In this document: positions 51,080-60,111 of the stretch, piece by piece | How the letters are laid out: each line of letters begins with the position of its first letter | How positions within the stretch are numbered: position 1 is the stretch's first letter | NCBI RefSeq assembly: GCF_002879865.1 | Contig: NZ_PNXY01000018.1 | Span: forward strand, 62,001 to 126,000 | DNA from: Paraburkholderia rhynchosiae | GTDB lineage: Bacteria > Pseudomonadota > Gammaproteobacteria > Burkholderiales > Burkholderiaceae | Length of the DNA: 64,000 nucleotides | Direction: 5' to 3' | Made by a program: the position numbers and the translations under genes | Notes under the pieces: model-generated | Told to the model about the DNA's origin: nothing | The model's input: the letters and a program-made list of their open reading frames with translations, nothing else | The model's database searches: none

Positions 51080-51457
51080 ATGCTGTATTTGAAAACATTG
51101 ATTATCGTCGTTCAGCTGTTGTCGGCGCTTGGGGTCATCGGTCTAGTTTTGCTGCAGCACGGCAAAGGCGCGGATATGGGCGCGGCTTTTGGCAGTGGAG
51201 CATCGGGCAGCCTGTTTGGCGCCACCGGCTCCGCAAACTTTTTGTCGCGCACAACGGCAGTGCTCGCAGCGGTGTTTTTTGTAACTACGCTGACCCTCAC
51301 CTACCTCGGCGCATATCGTGCAAAGCCTTCTGCGGGCGTGCTCGGTGCGGCGGTCACTGCTCCGGTCGCAGCTTCGGCTGCCTCGGCGCCAGCAGGCGGT
51401 TCGGCTGCGCTGGCTGCGTCGGCTGCGTCCGTTCCGAGCACCGACGTCCCGAAATAA
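51080..51457 (+). CDS. secG: Protein translocase subunit SecG
   Basis: The start at 51080 (MLYLKTLIIVVQLLSALGVI) follows AGGTGAG; an in-frame GTG three codons upstream is possible. The 125-residue protein has two transmembrane helices flanking the conserved LLQHGKGADMGAAFGSGASG loop. SecG is an accessory part of the SecYEG channel. The C-terminal 45 residues are an Ala/Ser/Pro-rich tail, longer than in E. coli SecG, as in other Burkholderiales. Confidence 0.95.
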   Translation: MLYLKTLIIVVQLLSALGVIGLVLLQHGKGADMGAAFGSGASGSLFGATGSANFLSRTTAVLAAVFFVTTLTLTYLGAYRAKPSAGVLGAAVTAPVAASAASAPAGGSAALAASAASVPSTDVPK

Positions 51458-51484
51458 ATTTTCGTGGAAAGTGCCTTTTGTGCG

Positions 51485-51513
51485 TTGAACAAACTGTTTG
51501 GAGCAGTTACAAT
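51485..51513 (+). promoter_or_regulatory. Promoter of tRNA-Leu
   Basis: TTGAAC (51485-51490) and TACAAT (51508-51513) are separated by exactly 17 bases, the -35 at 4 of 6 and the -10 at 5 of 6. It gives a precursor beginning near 51520, about 50 bases ahead of the mature tRNA. Confidence 0.75.
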
Positions 51514-51570
51514 CTAAGTCTTGAAGCGATTCGCGGGTTTTACAAGTTGTTTTCCCGGATTGCATACAGT

Positions 51571-51655
51571 GCCGACGTGGTGAAATTGGTAGACACGCTA
51601 TCTTGAGGGGGTAGTGGCGAAAGCTGTGCGAGTTCGAGTCTCGCCGTCGGCACCA
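51571..51655 (+). tRNA. tRNA-Leu (anticodon GAG)
   Basis: The acceptor arms GCCGACG (51571-51577) and CGTCGGC (51645-51651) pair perfectly, followed by discriminator A and encoded CCA (51653-51655). The anticodon stem CTATC / GGTAG brackets the loop TTGAGGG, giving GAG, which reads CUC and CUU. A long variable arm (GTGGCGAAAGCTGT region) marks it as a class II tRNA, as expected for leucine. The T arm carries GTTCGAGTC. Confidence 0.98.
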
Positions 51656-51665
51656 AATGTTATCT

Positions 51666-51702
51666 AATGCCAGCCGCTTGCTTCGCTTCGGCTGGCATTT
51701 TC
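51666..51702 (+). terminator. Rho-independent terminator after tRNA-Leu
   Basis: A perfect 11-base stem AATGCCAGCCG / CGGCTGGCATT (51666-51676, 51689-51699) with a 12-base loop, followed by TTT. It separates the tRNA from the nuo operon. Confidence 0.88.
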
Positions 51703-51760
51703 ACTTCTGGCGCGCGGTTTGCGCTGCATCCGCGGCATGTACGTCTCAGAAGTGATTTCG

Positions 51761-51785
51761 CGTCAGGGGTGCTATGCTCCTGACG
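51761..51785 (+). promoter_or_regulatory. Hairpin 30 bases upstream of nuoA
   Basis: CGTCAGGGG pairs with CTCCTGACG (51761-51769 and 51777-51785, one G-U) across a 7-base loop. The stem is strong and lies in the likely leader of the nuo operon. It has no T-tract, so it may be an operator or a stability element rather than a terminator. Confidence 0.5.
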
Positions 51786-51815
51786 GCATTCAGAACCAAC
51801 CGATTGAGGATAGTC

Positions 51816-52175
51816 TTGAACCTCGCAGCCTATTTCCCCGTCTTGTTGTTCCTCGTTGTGGGCACCGGTTTAGGCGTAGCACTGGTCAGTATCGGCAAGA
51901 TCCTCGGTCCCAACAAGCCCGACACCGAGAAAAACGCACCGTACGAGTGCGGCTTCGAAGCATTCGAAGATGCGCGCATGAAATTCGATGTGCGCTATTA
52001 CCTCGTCGCCATTCTCTTCATCATTTTCGATCTTGAAACCGCGTTCCTGTTCCCGTGGGGCGTCGCCCTGCGCGACATCGGCTGGCCTGGCTTCATGGCG
52101 ATGATGATTTTCCTGCTCGAATTCCTGCTGGGCTTCGCCTACATCTGGAAGAAGGGCGGCCTCGACTGGGAATGA
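51816..52175 (+). CDS. nuoA: NADH-quinone oxidoreductase subunit A
   Basis: The start is a TTG at 51816 after GAGGATAG, giving (M)NLAAYFPVLLFLVVG and the usual 119 residues; the upstream ATG would add 14 non-conserved residues. NuoA has three transmembrane helices and the conserved cytoplasmic loop YECGFEAFEDARMKFDVRYY. It is part of the membrane arm of complex I, near the quinone site. It begins the nuo operon, preceded by a hairpin but by no promoter I could pin down. Confidence 0.95.
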   Translation: MNLAAYFPVLLFLVVGTGLGVALVSIGKILGPNKPDTEKNAPYECGFEAFEDARMKFDVRYYLVAILFIIFDLETAFLFPWGVALRDIGWPGFMAMMIFLLEFLLGFAYIWKKGGLDWE

Positions 52176-52238
52176 TGGTTTAATCGCCGGTTTGCGTGGG
52201 TGGCCAAGGCTTGCCGCCCCGTCTGGAGTGGAAAGCAA

Positions 52239-52718
52239 ATGAGTATCGAAGGGGTCTTGAAGGAAGGGTTTGTCACCACCACGGCTGACAAACTGATTAA
52301 CTGGACGCGCACCGGCTCCTTGTGGCCGATGACGTTCGGTCTTGCGTGCTGTGCGGTCGAGATGATGCATGCGGGCGCTGCCCGCTATGACCTCGACCGT
52401 TTTGGTGTGGTGTTTCGTCCCAGTCCGCGTCAGTCGGACGTGATGATCGTCGCCGGTACGCTGTGCAACAAGATGGCGCCGGCGCTGCGCAAGGTGTACG
52501 ACCAGATGGCCGAGCCGCGTTGGGTGATTTCGATGGGCTCTTGCGCGAACGGCGGCGGCTATTACCACTACTCGTATTCGGTAGTGCGTGGCTGCGATCG
52601 CATCGTACCGGTCGACGTCTATGTGCCGGGCTGCCCGCCAACAGCGGAAGCGCTGGTCTACGGCGTGATCCAGTTGCAGGCCAAGATTCGCCGCACTAAC
52701 ACAATCGCCCGTCAATAA
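52239..52718 (+). CDS. nuoB: NADH-quinone oxidoreductase subunit B
   Basis: The start at 52239 ([20 protein letters not shown]) gives 159 residues. Conserved cysteines for the N2 [4Fe-4S] cluster lie in [24 protein letters not shown] and [12 protein letters not shown]2 passes electrons to quinone. GGAAAGCAA precedes the start. It lies 63 bases after nuoA. Confidence 0.97.
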
Positions 52719-52739
52719 GGCAACGCCTCTCCCCACAAT

Positions 52740-53342
52740 ATGGCAAGCAAACTCGAGACCCTGAAAGCGAACCTCGAGGCGGCCTTTGGCGGCCTCCTGT
52801 TGAGCACTACCGAGGCAATCGGTGAGTTGACGATCGTCGTGAAAGCAAGCGACTACATCAACGTGGCAACGCGTCTGCGCGACGACCGCTCGCTCGGTTT
52901 CGAGCAGTGCGTGGATCTGTGCGGCGTCGACTATCAAACCTATGCCGACGGCGCTTACGACGGTCCGCGTTTCGCGGCCGTTCTGCATTTGTTGTCGGTG
53001 CAGAACAACTGGCGTCTGCGTCTGCGTGTGTTCGCCCCGGACGACGAAGTGCCTATCCTGCCGTCGGTCGTCGAAATCTGGAATTCGGTCAACTGGTATG
53101 AGCGGGAGGCGTTCGACCTGTACGGCATCGTCTTCGAAGGCCATCCAGACCTGCGCCGCATTCTGACCGACTACGGTTTCATTGGTCACCCGTTCCGCAA
53201 AGATTTCCCTGTCTCCGGCTACGTCGAAATGCGTTACGACCCGGAAGAGAAGCGCGTCGTCTATCAGCCTGTGACGATCGAGCCGCGGGAAATCACGCCG
53301 CGCGTGATCCGCGAAGATCGCTATGGCGGTCTGAAACACTAA
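52740..53342 (+). CDS. nuoC: NADH-quinone oxidoreductase subunit C
   Basis: The 200-residue peripheral subunit has the conserved 30-kDa signature W-x-R-E-x-F-D-L-Y-G (here NWYEREAFDLYGIVFEGHP) and RRILTDYGFIGHPFRKDFP. It is a separate gene, not fused to nuoD as in E. coli. NuoC supports the N-module/Q-module contact of complex I. It starts 21 bases after nuoB. Confidence 0.97.
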   Translation: MASKLETLKANLEAAFGGLLLSTTEAIGELTIVVKASDYINVATRLRDDRSLGFEQCVDLCGVDYQTYADGAYDGPRFAAVLHLLSVQNNWRLRLRVFAPDDEVPILPSVVEIWNSVNWYEREAFDLYGIVFEGHPDLRRILTDYGFIGHPFRKDFPVSGYVEMRYDPEEKRVVYQPVTIEPREITPRVIREDRYGGLKH

Positions 53343-53351
53343 GAGAACGCC

Positions 53352-54605
53352 ATGGCAGAGATCAAGAACTACACGCTCAATTTCGGCCCTCAGCATCCGG
53401 CGGCGCACGGTGTGCTGCGCCTCGTGCTGGAGCTCGACGGCGAAGTCATCCAGCGCGCCGATCCGCACATCGGCCTGCTGCATCGCGCGACTGAAAAGCT
53501 CGCCGAAACCAAAACGTTTATCCAGTCTGTGCCGTACATGGACCGTCTCGACTATGTGTCGATGATGGTGAACGAGCACGGCTATGTGATGGCGATCGAA
53601 AAGCTGCTCGGCATCGACGTGCCTGTTCGCGCGCAATACATCCGCGTAATGTTCGACGAAATCACGCGTGTGCTGAACCACCTGATGTGGATCGGCGCGC
53701 ACGCGCTGGACGTCGGCGCAATGGCGGTGTTTCTGTATGCGTTCCGCGAGCGCGAAGACCTGATGGACGTGTACGAAGCGGTATCCGGCGCACGGATGCA
53801 CGCGGCTTACTATCGTCCGGGCGGCGTTTATCGCGATCTGCCGGACGCCATGCCGCAGTACAAGGCGTCGAAGATTCGCAACGCGAAGGCATTGTCGAGA
53901 ATGAACGAGAACCGTCAAGGTTCATTGCTGGACTTCATCGACGATTTCTTCACGCGTTTTCCGAAGTGCGTCGACGAGTATGAAACGCTGCTCACCGACA
54001 ACCGGATCTGGAAACAACGTCTGGTCGGTATCGGCGTGGTCAGCCCGGAGCGCGCGCTGCAACTCGGCATGACCGGCGCAATGCTGCGCGGCTCGGGTAT
54101 CGAATGGGACCTGCGCAAGAAGCAGCCGTACGAAGTGTACGAGAAGCTCGATTTCGACATTCCAGTCGGCGTGAACGGCGACTGCTATGACCGTTATCTG
54201 GTTCGCGTCGAAGAAATGCGTCAGTCCACGCGAATCGTGAAACAGTGCGTTGAGTGGCTGCGCAAGAATTCCGGCCCTGTGATGATCGACAATCACAAGG
54301 TTGCGCCGCCGTCGCGCGTCGGCATGAAGTCGAACATGGAAGAACTGATTCATCACTTCAAGCTGTTCACTGAAGGCTTCCATGTGCCGGAAGGCGAGGC
54401 TTATGCCGCCGTCGAGCATCCGAAGGGCGAGTTCGGCATCTATCTGATCTCCGATGGCGCAAATAAGCCGTATCGCCTCAAGATTCGCGCGCCGGGCTAT
54501 GCGCACCTGTCCTCGCTGGACGAAATGGCGCGCGGTCACATGATCGCCGACGCTGTGACGATCATCGGCACGCAGGACATCGTGTTCGGCGAAGTCGATC
54601 GCTAG
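53352..54605 (+). CDS. nuoD: NADH-quinone oxidoreductase subunit D
   Basis: The 417-residue protein is the 49-kDa Q-module subunit, with HPAAHGVLRLVLELDGEVI near the start, DPHIGLLHRATEKL and the quinone-pocket ending DEMARGHMIADAVTIIGTQD. It forms the quinone chamber with NuoB. Related to nickel-iron hydrogenase large subunits but lacking their metal-binding cysteines. It begins 9 bases after nuoC. Confidence 0.98.
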   Translation: MAEIKNYTLNFGPQHPAAHGVLRLVLELDGEVIQRADPHIGLLHRATEKLAETKTFIQSVPYMDRLDYVSMMVNEHGYVMAIEKLLGIDVPVRAQYIRVMFDEITRVLNHLMWIGAHALDVGAMAVFLYAFREREDLMDVYEAVSGARMHAAYYRPGGVYRDLPDAMPQYKASKIRNAKALSRMNENRQGSLLDFIDDFFTRFPKCVDEYETLLTDNRIWKQRLVGIGVVSPERALQLGMTGAMLRGSGIEWDLRKKQPYEVYEKLDFDIPVGVNGDCYDRYLVRVEEMRQSTRIVKQCVEWLRKNSGPVMIDNHKVAPPSRVGMKSNMEELIHHFKLFTEGFHVPEGEAYAAVEHPKGEFGIYLISDGANKPYRLKIRAPGYAHLSSLDEMARGHMIADAVTIIGTQDIVFGEVDR

Positions 54606-54739
54606 GACGTAATCGTCGGCGCGCGTCTTCGGATTGTAGCGAAGCACGCGTCAAGCAAAGGAACGCCGGGTCTGTCGCAGCATCATCATGTGAGCGACGG
54701 GTTTTCGTTCGGTAGGAATTGAAAGAGTCGTGTCTGAAA

Positions 54740-55225
54740 ATGATCTCAGCTGAAGGCCTGAAAGAAATCGATCGTGCGATCGCGAAGTATCCCGCCGATC
54801 AGAAACAGTCCGCCGTGATGTCGGCGTTGGCCACTGCTCAGGAAGAGCATGGCTGGCTGTCGCCCGAACTCATGCAGTTCGTCGCGGACTATCTCGGCAT
54901 GCCCGCAGTCGCCGTGCAGGAGGTGGCAACCTTCTACACGATGTACGAGACGTCGCCGGTCGGCAAGTACAAGATCACGCTCTGCACGAACCTGCCGTGC
55001 CAGCTCGGCCCGGACGGCGGCTCCGACAGCGCCGCTGAATATCTGAAGCAGAGGCTCGGCATCGACTTCGGCGAAACCACGGCCGACGGCAAATTCACCC
55101 TGAAAGAAGGTGAGTGCATGGGTTCGTGCGGCGACGCGCCGGTGATGCTGGTGAACAACCATCGCATGTGCAGCTTCATGAGCCGCGAGAAGATCGATCA
55201 GCTGCTCGAGGAACTTTCGAAATGA
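54740..55225 (+). CDS. nuoE: NADH-quinone oxidoreductase subunit E
   Basis: The ATG at 54740 (MISAEGLKEIDRAIAKYPAD) is chosen; a TTG at 54719 would add seven residues. The 161-residue thioredoxin-like subunit binds the N1a [2Fe-2S] cluster with Cys in CTNLPCQ and GECMGSCGDAP. It is part of the NADH dehydrogenase module with NuoF. The stop overlaps the nuoF start (ATGA at 55222). Confidence 0.95.
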   Translation: MISAEGLKEIDRAIAKYPADQKQSAVMSALATAQEEHGWLSPELMQFVADYLGMPAVAVQEVATFYTMYETSPVGKYKITLCTNLPCQLGPDGGSDSAAEYLKQRLGIDFGETTADGKFTLKEGECMGSCGDAPVMLVNNHRMCSFMSREKIDQLLEELSK

Positions 55226-56550
55226 CGTCTTTACACGATCGTCACATCAAACCGCTGATTCTCGCCGGCCTCAACGGCGACAACTGGCATCTCGAAGACT
55301 ACGTGGCGCGCGGCGGTTACGCCCAGCTGCGCCGCATTCTGGAAGAAAAGATTCCGCCGGAGCAGGTGATCGCCGACGTCAAGGCGTCGGGTCTGCGCGG
55401 CCGTGGCGGCGCGGGCTTCCCGACCGGGCTGAAGTGGAGTTTCATGCCGCGCCAGTTTCCGGGCCAGAAGTACCTCGTCTGCAATTCGGATGAAGGTGAG
55501 CCGGGCACGTTCAAAGACCGCGACATCCTCCGCTTCAATCCGCATTCGCTGATCGAAGGCATGGCCATCGGCGCGTACGCGATGGGCATTACAGTCGGCT
55601 ACAACTATATTCACGGCGAAATCTGGGAAGTCTACAAGCGCTTCGAAGAAGCGTTGGACGAAGCTCGCCGCGCCGGGTTCCTCGGCGAGAACATCATGGG
55701 TTCGGGCTTCTCGTTCGAGCTGCATGCGCACCACGGTTACGGCGCCTATATCTGCGGTGAAGAAACCGCGCTGCTGGAATCGCTGGAAGGCAAGAAAGGT
55801 CAACCGCGCTTCAAGCCGCCGTTCCCGGCGAGCTTCGGCGTGTACGGCAAGCCGACCACGATCAACAACACCGAGACGTTCGCAGCGGTGCCGTTCCTGC
55901 TCGCAATCGGTCCGCAGAATTACCTCGAGATCGGCAAGCCGAACAACGGCGGCACGAAGATTTTCTCGATTGCAGGCGACGTCGAACGTCCGGGCAACTA
56001 TGAGGTTCCGCTCGGCACGCCGTTCGCGACGCTGATGGAACTCGCTGGCGGCATGCGCGGCGGCAAAAAGATCAAGGCCGTCATTCCTGGCGGTTCGTCG
56101 GCGCCGGTCATCCCCGGCGACATCATGATGCAAACCGACCTGGATTACGATTCGATCGCGAAGGCTGGGTCGATGCTCGGTTCGGGCGCCGTCATCGTGA
56201 TGGACGAGACGCGTTGCATGGTTCGCTCGCTGCTGCGTTTGTCGTACTTCTACTACGAAGAATCGTGTGGTCAATGCACGCCTTGTCGTGAAGGCACGGG
56301 TTGGCTGTACCGCGTCGTGCATCGTATTGAACATGGGCTCGGGCGTCCTGAAGATCTGGATCTGCTGAACTCGGTTGCGGAAAACATCATGGGCCGCACG
56401 ATTTGCGCGCTCGGCGATGCAGCGGCCATGCCGGTTCGCGGCATGCTCAAGCACTACTGGGACGAATTCGAATATCACGTCGCTCACAAGCATTGCCTCG
56501 TCGGCGGTCATGCAAGCGCTGCTGCGGCAACTGAAACAGTGGCTGCCTGA
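55222..56550 (+). CDS. nuoF: NADH-quinone oxidoreductase subunit F
   Basis: The 442-residue flavoprotein starts MTSLHDRHIKPLILAGLNGD. The NADH/FMN site is visible as GRGGAGFPTGLKWSF (near residue 64) and CNSDEGEPGTFKDRD, and the N3 [4Fe-4S] ligands lie in ESCGQCTPCREGTGW with a later Cys in RTICALGDAAA. It oxidises NADH and passes electrons to the cluster chain. It is translationally coupled to nuoE. Confidence 0.97.
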   Translation: MTSLHDRHIKPLILAGLNGDNWHLEDYVARGGYAQLRRILEEKIPPEQVIADVKASGLRGRGGAGFPTGLKWSFMPRQFPGQKYLVCNSDEGEPGTFKDRDILRFNPHSLIEGMAIGAYAMGITVGYNYIHGEIWEVYKRFEEALDEARRAGFLGENIMGSGFSFELHAHHGYGAYICGEETALLESLEGKKGQPRFKPPFPASFGVYGKPTTINNTETFAAVPFLLAIGPQNYLEIGKPNNGGTKIFSIAGDVERPGNYEVPLGTPFATLMELAGGMRGGKKIKAVIPGGSSAPVIPGDIMMQTDLDYDSIAKAGSMLGSGAVIVMDETRCMVRSLLRLSYFYYEESCGQCTPCREGTGWLYRVVHRIEHGLGRPEDLDLLNSVAENIMGRTICALGDAAAMPVRGMLKHYWDEFEYHVAHKHCLVGGHASAAAATETVAA

Positions 56551-56697
56551 GTGGCCCGGCAGGCGGCCAGACAAGTGCGCTGACAGGTGCGCTGACGGTT
56601 GCGCACCACGACACGTCAACCGCGGGATTCATTGCCTCGACGGGCGATGAACGGGGCGAACGATTGAGCGGTAACAGGTTAAGGAAGATTGACCATC

Positions 56698-59031
56698 ATG
56701 GTTGAACTTGAAATAGACGGCAAGAAAGTAGAGGTGCCTGAAGGCAGCATGGTCATCCAGGCTGCGCATAAGGTCGACACGTACATTCCTCACTTCTGCT
56801 ATCACAAGAAGCTGTCGATCGCGGCCAACTGCCGGATGTGTCTGGTCGATGTCGAAAAAATGCCGAAGGCCGTGCCCGCATGCGCGACGCCGGTCTCGGC
56901 CGGCATGATCGTGCGCACGAAGTCGGAAAAGGCGGTGAAGGGCCAGCAATCCGTGATGGAATTCCTGCTGATCAATCACCCGCTGGATTGCCCGATCTGC
57001 GACCAGGGTGGCGAATGTCAGTTGCAGGATCTGGCGGTCGGTTACGGCAAGTCATCGTCGCGCTATAGCGAAGAAAAGCGTGTGGTGTTCCACAAGAACG
57101 TCGGGCCGCTGATCTCGATGGAAGAAATGTCGCGTTGCATTCATTGCACGCGTTGTGTCCGCTTTGGCCAGGAAGTGGCCGGCGTGATGGAACTCGGCAT
57201 GCTGGGCCGCGGCGAGCATTCGGAGATCACGTCGTTTGTCGGCAAGACGGTCGACTCCGAACTGTCGGGTAACATGATCGACCTGTGCCCGGTCGGCGCT
57301 CTGACCAGCAAGCCGTTCCGCTACAGCGCGCGGACGTGGGAACTGTCGCGCCGCAAGTCGGTGAGCCCGCACGATTCGGTCGGCGCGAACCTCGTAGTGC
57401 AGGTGAAGAACAACCGCGTGATGCGCGTTCTGCCGTTCGAAAACGAAGCCATCAACGAGTGCTGGATTTCGGACAAGGACCGCTTCTCATATGAAGGCCT
57501 GAACAGCCCCGAGCGTCTGACGCAGCCAATGCTCAAGCAAGGCGGCAAGTGGGTCGAAACCGACTGGCACACCGCGCTTGATTACGTGGTCAAGGGTTTG
57601 AAAGGCATCAAGGGCGATCACGGCGCGAACGCGCTGGCCGCGCTCGGCAGCGCCCACAGCACGGTTGAAGAACTGTTCCTGCTGAAGCAACTGGCCCAAG
57701 CGGTCGGCACACCTAACGTCGACTTCCGTCTGCGTCAGTCAGATTTTTCTGCGCCGGTCGGCGGTGCGCCGTGGCTCGGCACCGCTATCGCCGATCTGTC
57801 GAACATCGATTCCGCGCTGGTGATCGGTTCGGATCTGCGCCGCGATCATCCGTTGTTCGCCGCACGTCTGCGTCAGGCCGCAAAGGGCGGCGCGAAGCTC
57901 ACGTTCGTGCAGGCGACTGGCGATGACGCGCTGATTCCGCAAGCGCAGCGCATTACCGCAGCGCCGTCAGCGTGGCTCGAAGCAATGGCCGGTATCGCCT
58001 CGGCGGTCTCGGAAGCGAGTGGCGCCGCGCTGCCGGAGGCTTTCTCCGGTGCACAAGCTACCGACGTGGACAAGCAGGTCGCGAAATCGCTCGCCACCGG
58101 CGAACGCCGCCTCGTGCTGATTGGCAACGGCGCGGTGCGTCATCCGGACTTTGCTGTCATTCATGCCGCAGCCCAATGGATCGCGGACGCAACCGGCGCA
58201 GCGCTCGGCTTCCTGCCGGAAGCGGCCAACACGGTGGGCGCGCATCTCGTGAACGCATTGCCGGGCGACGGCGGTCTGAACGCTCGTGAAGTGTTCGAAC
58301 AACCGCGCAAGGGCTATCTGCTGCTGAACCTCGAACCGGAGTTCGACACGGCCAATCCGGCGCAGGCTTTGGCCGCGCTGAATCAGGCTGAAATGGTTGT
58401 CGTGATGTCGCCGTTCCAGATCGGCGCCGAATACGCCGACGTGCTGCTGCCGATCGCGCCGTTCACCGAAACGGCCGGCACGTTCGTCAATGCCGAAGGT
58501 ACGGTGCAGTCGTTCAACGGCGTCGTGCGTGCGCTTGGCGAGACGCGTCCGGCATGGAAGGTGTTGCGTGTGCTGGGTAGCCTGCTGGGCGTGCCGGGCT
58601 TCGAATACGACACGGCCGAAGAAGTGCGCGAAGCCGCGCTCGGCGACGGCGAACTGCAATCGCGTCTGTCGAATAAGACCGGCGTGGCGGTTGCGCGGGG
58701 CAAGGCGGCGAAGGCAGCGGAAGGCAAGTTCGAGCGCATCGCCGACGTGCCGATCTACCACGCCGACTCGCTCGTCCGTCGCGCAGAGTCGCTGCATCTG
58801 ACCGCCGCGGCGCGCGCCGCGAACAAGGTGGGCCTCCCGGCTGCGCTGTTCGACAAACTGGGTTTGAAAGAGGGCGACGCGGTTCGCGTGCGCCAGGGGG
58901 AGCAATCGGTGCAGTTGCCGGCCGTGCGCGACGCAAATCTTGCGGAGACGGTCGTCCGCGTATCGGCGGCTACGCCTGCCGGTGCAGCGCTGGGCAGCCT
59001 GTTCGGTGAACTGCTGGTGGAGAAGGCGTAA
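56698..59031 (+). CDS. nuoG: NADH-quinone oxidoreductase subunit G
   Basis: The ATG at 56698 (MVELEIDGKKVEVPEGSMVI) follows AGGAAGATT. The 777-residue protein has an N-terminal [2Fe-2S] domain (NCRMCLVDV, CATPVSAGM), a His-Cys cluster (CPICDQGGECQLQD), a [4Fe-4S] cluster pair (SRCIHCTRCVRFGQEV, DLCPVGALTS) and a large molybdopterin-oxidoreductase-like domain that carries no cofactor in complex I. It joins the NADH module to the Q module. The 147-base gap before it is GC-rich and without a clear gene. Confidence 0.96.
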   Translation: MVELEIDGKKVEVPEGSMVIQAAHKVDTYIPHFCYHKKLSIAANCRMCLVDVEKMPKAVPACATPVSAGMIVRTKSEKAVKGQQSVMEFLLINHPLDCPICDQGGECQLQDLAVGYGKSSSRYSEEKRVVFHKNVGPLISMEEMSRCIHCTRCVRFGQEVAGVMELGMLGRGEHSEITSFVGKTVDSELSGNMIDLCPVGALTSKPFRYSARTWELSRRKSVSPHDSVGANLVVQVKNNRVMRVLPFENEAINECWISDKDRFSYEGLNSPERLTQPMLKQGGKWVETDWHTALDYVVKGLKGIKGDHGANALAALGSAHSTVEELFLLKQLAQAVGTPNVDFRLRQSDFSAPVGGAPWLGTAIADLSNIDSALVIGSDLRRDHPLFAARLRQAAKGGAKLTFVQATGDDALIPQAQRITAAPSAWLEAMAGIASAVSEASGAALPEAFSGAQATDVDKQVAKSLATGERRLVLIGNGAVRHPDFAVIHAAAQWIADATGAALGFLPEAANTVGAHLVNALPGDGGLNAREVFEQPRKGYLLLNLEPEFDTANPAQALAALNQAEMVVVMSPFQIGAEYADVLLPIAPFTETAGTFVNAEGTVQSFNGVVRALGETRPAWKVLRVLGSLLGVPGFEYDTAEEVREAALGDGELQSRLSNKTGVAVARGKAAKAAEGKFERIADVPIYHADSLVRRAESLHLTAAARAANKVGLPAALFDKLGLKEGDAVRVRQGEQSVQLPAVRDANLAETVVRVSAATPAGAALGSLFGELLVEKA

Positions 59032-60096
59032 ATGAGCTTGTTCGATACGATCAACTCGGGCGGCACCCAGCTTCTCGGTGTGGCATGGCCCACGGTGTGG
59101 GCACTGGTGCGCATCCTGGTGGTGGCCGTCGTGATCCTGCTGTGCGTGGCTTACCTGATTTTGTGGGAGCGTAAGCTGATCGGCTGGATGCACGTGCGTC
59201 TCGGCCCGAACCGCGTTGGCCCCGCAGGTTTGTTGCAGCCTATCGCCGACGTGCTGAAGCTGTTGCTGAAAGAAGTGATTCAGCCGGCTCAGGCGAGCCG
59301 CTGGATCTACCTGATTGCGCCGATCATGGTGGTGGTGCCGGCTTTTGCGGTCTGGGCGGTCATTCCGTTCCAGGCGGGCGCGGTGCTCGGCGACATCAAC
59401 GCGGGTCTGCTCTATGCAATCGCGATTTCGTCGATCGGCGTGTACGGCGTGATTCTGGCCGGCTGGGCGTCGAACTCGAAGTACGCGTTCCTTGGCGCAA
59501 TGCGCGCGGCGGCGCAGATGGTCTCGTACGAAATTTCGATGGGCTTCGCGCTGGTCGTCGTGCTCATGACGGCCGGCACGCTGAACCTGTCGGGTATCGT
59601 CAATTCGCAGGAACAGGGCTTCTTCGCATCGCACGGCTTGAATTTCCTGTCGTGGAACTGGCTGCCGCTCTTGCCGATGTTCGTCGTGTACTTCATCTCG
59701 GGCATCGCCGAAACGAACCGCCACCCGTTCGACGTGGTGGAAGGCGAGTCGGAAATCGTCGCGGGTCACATGATCGATTACTCGGGTATGGCGTTCGCGC
59801 TGTTTTTCCTCGCCGAGTACATCAACATGATCGTGATCTCGGCATTGGCTGCAACACTGTTCCTCGGCGGCTGGAGCGCACCGTTCGGCTTCCTGTCTTT
59901 CATACCGGGCATCTTTTGGCTCGTCGCCAAGGTTTTCCTGCTGCTGTCGGTGTTCATCTGGGCGCGAGCCACGTTCCCGCGCTACCGCTATGACCAGATC
60001 ATGCGTCTCGGCTGGAAGATTTTCATTCCGGTCTGCGTGGTGTGGCTGGTGGTGGTCGGCTTCTGGATTATGTCGCCGTGGAATATCTGGAAATAA
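59032..60096 (+). CDS. nuoH: NADH-quinone oxidoreductase subunit H
   Basis: The ATG at 59032 directly follows the nuoG stop. The 354-residue membrane subunit has eight helices and the conserved acidic loops RLGPNRVGPAGLLQPIADVL and ETNRHPFDVVEGESEIVAGH that face the quinone cavity. It couples quinone reduction to proton pumping. Co-translated with nuoG. Confidence 0.97.
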   Translation: MSLFDTINSGGTQLLGVAWPTVWALVRILVVAVVILLCVAYLILWERKLIGWMHVRLGPNRVGPAGLLQPIADVLKLLLKEVIQPAQASRWIYLIAPIMVVVPAFAVWAVIPFQAGAVLGDINAGLLYAIAISSIGVYGVILAGWASNSKYAFLGAMRAAAQMVSYEISMGFALVVVLMTAGTLNLSGIVNSQEQGFFASHGLNFLSWNWLPLLPMFVVYFISGIAETNRHPFDVVEGESEIVAGHMIDYSGMAFALFFLAEYINMIVISALAATLFLGGWSAPFGFLSFIPGIFWLVAKVFLLLSVFIWARATFPRYRYDQIMRLGWKIFIPVCVVWLVVVGFWIMSPWNIWK

Positions 60097-60111
60097 AGGG
60101 CGGATGAACTC

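Noticed and set aside
51870..53918. A 682-residue minus-strand frame across nuoA-nuoD
   Set aside because: Same reasoning: antisense to four confidently identified genes, with low-complexity composition.
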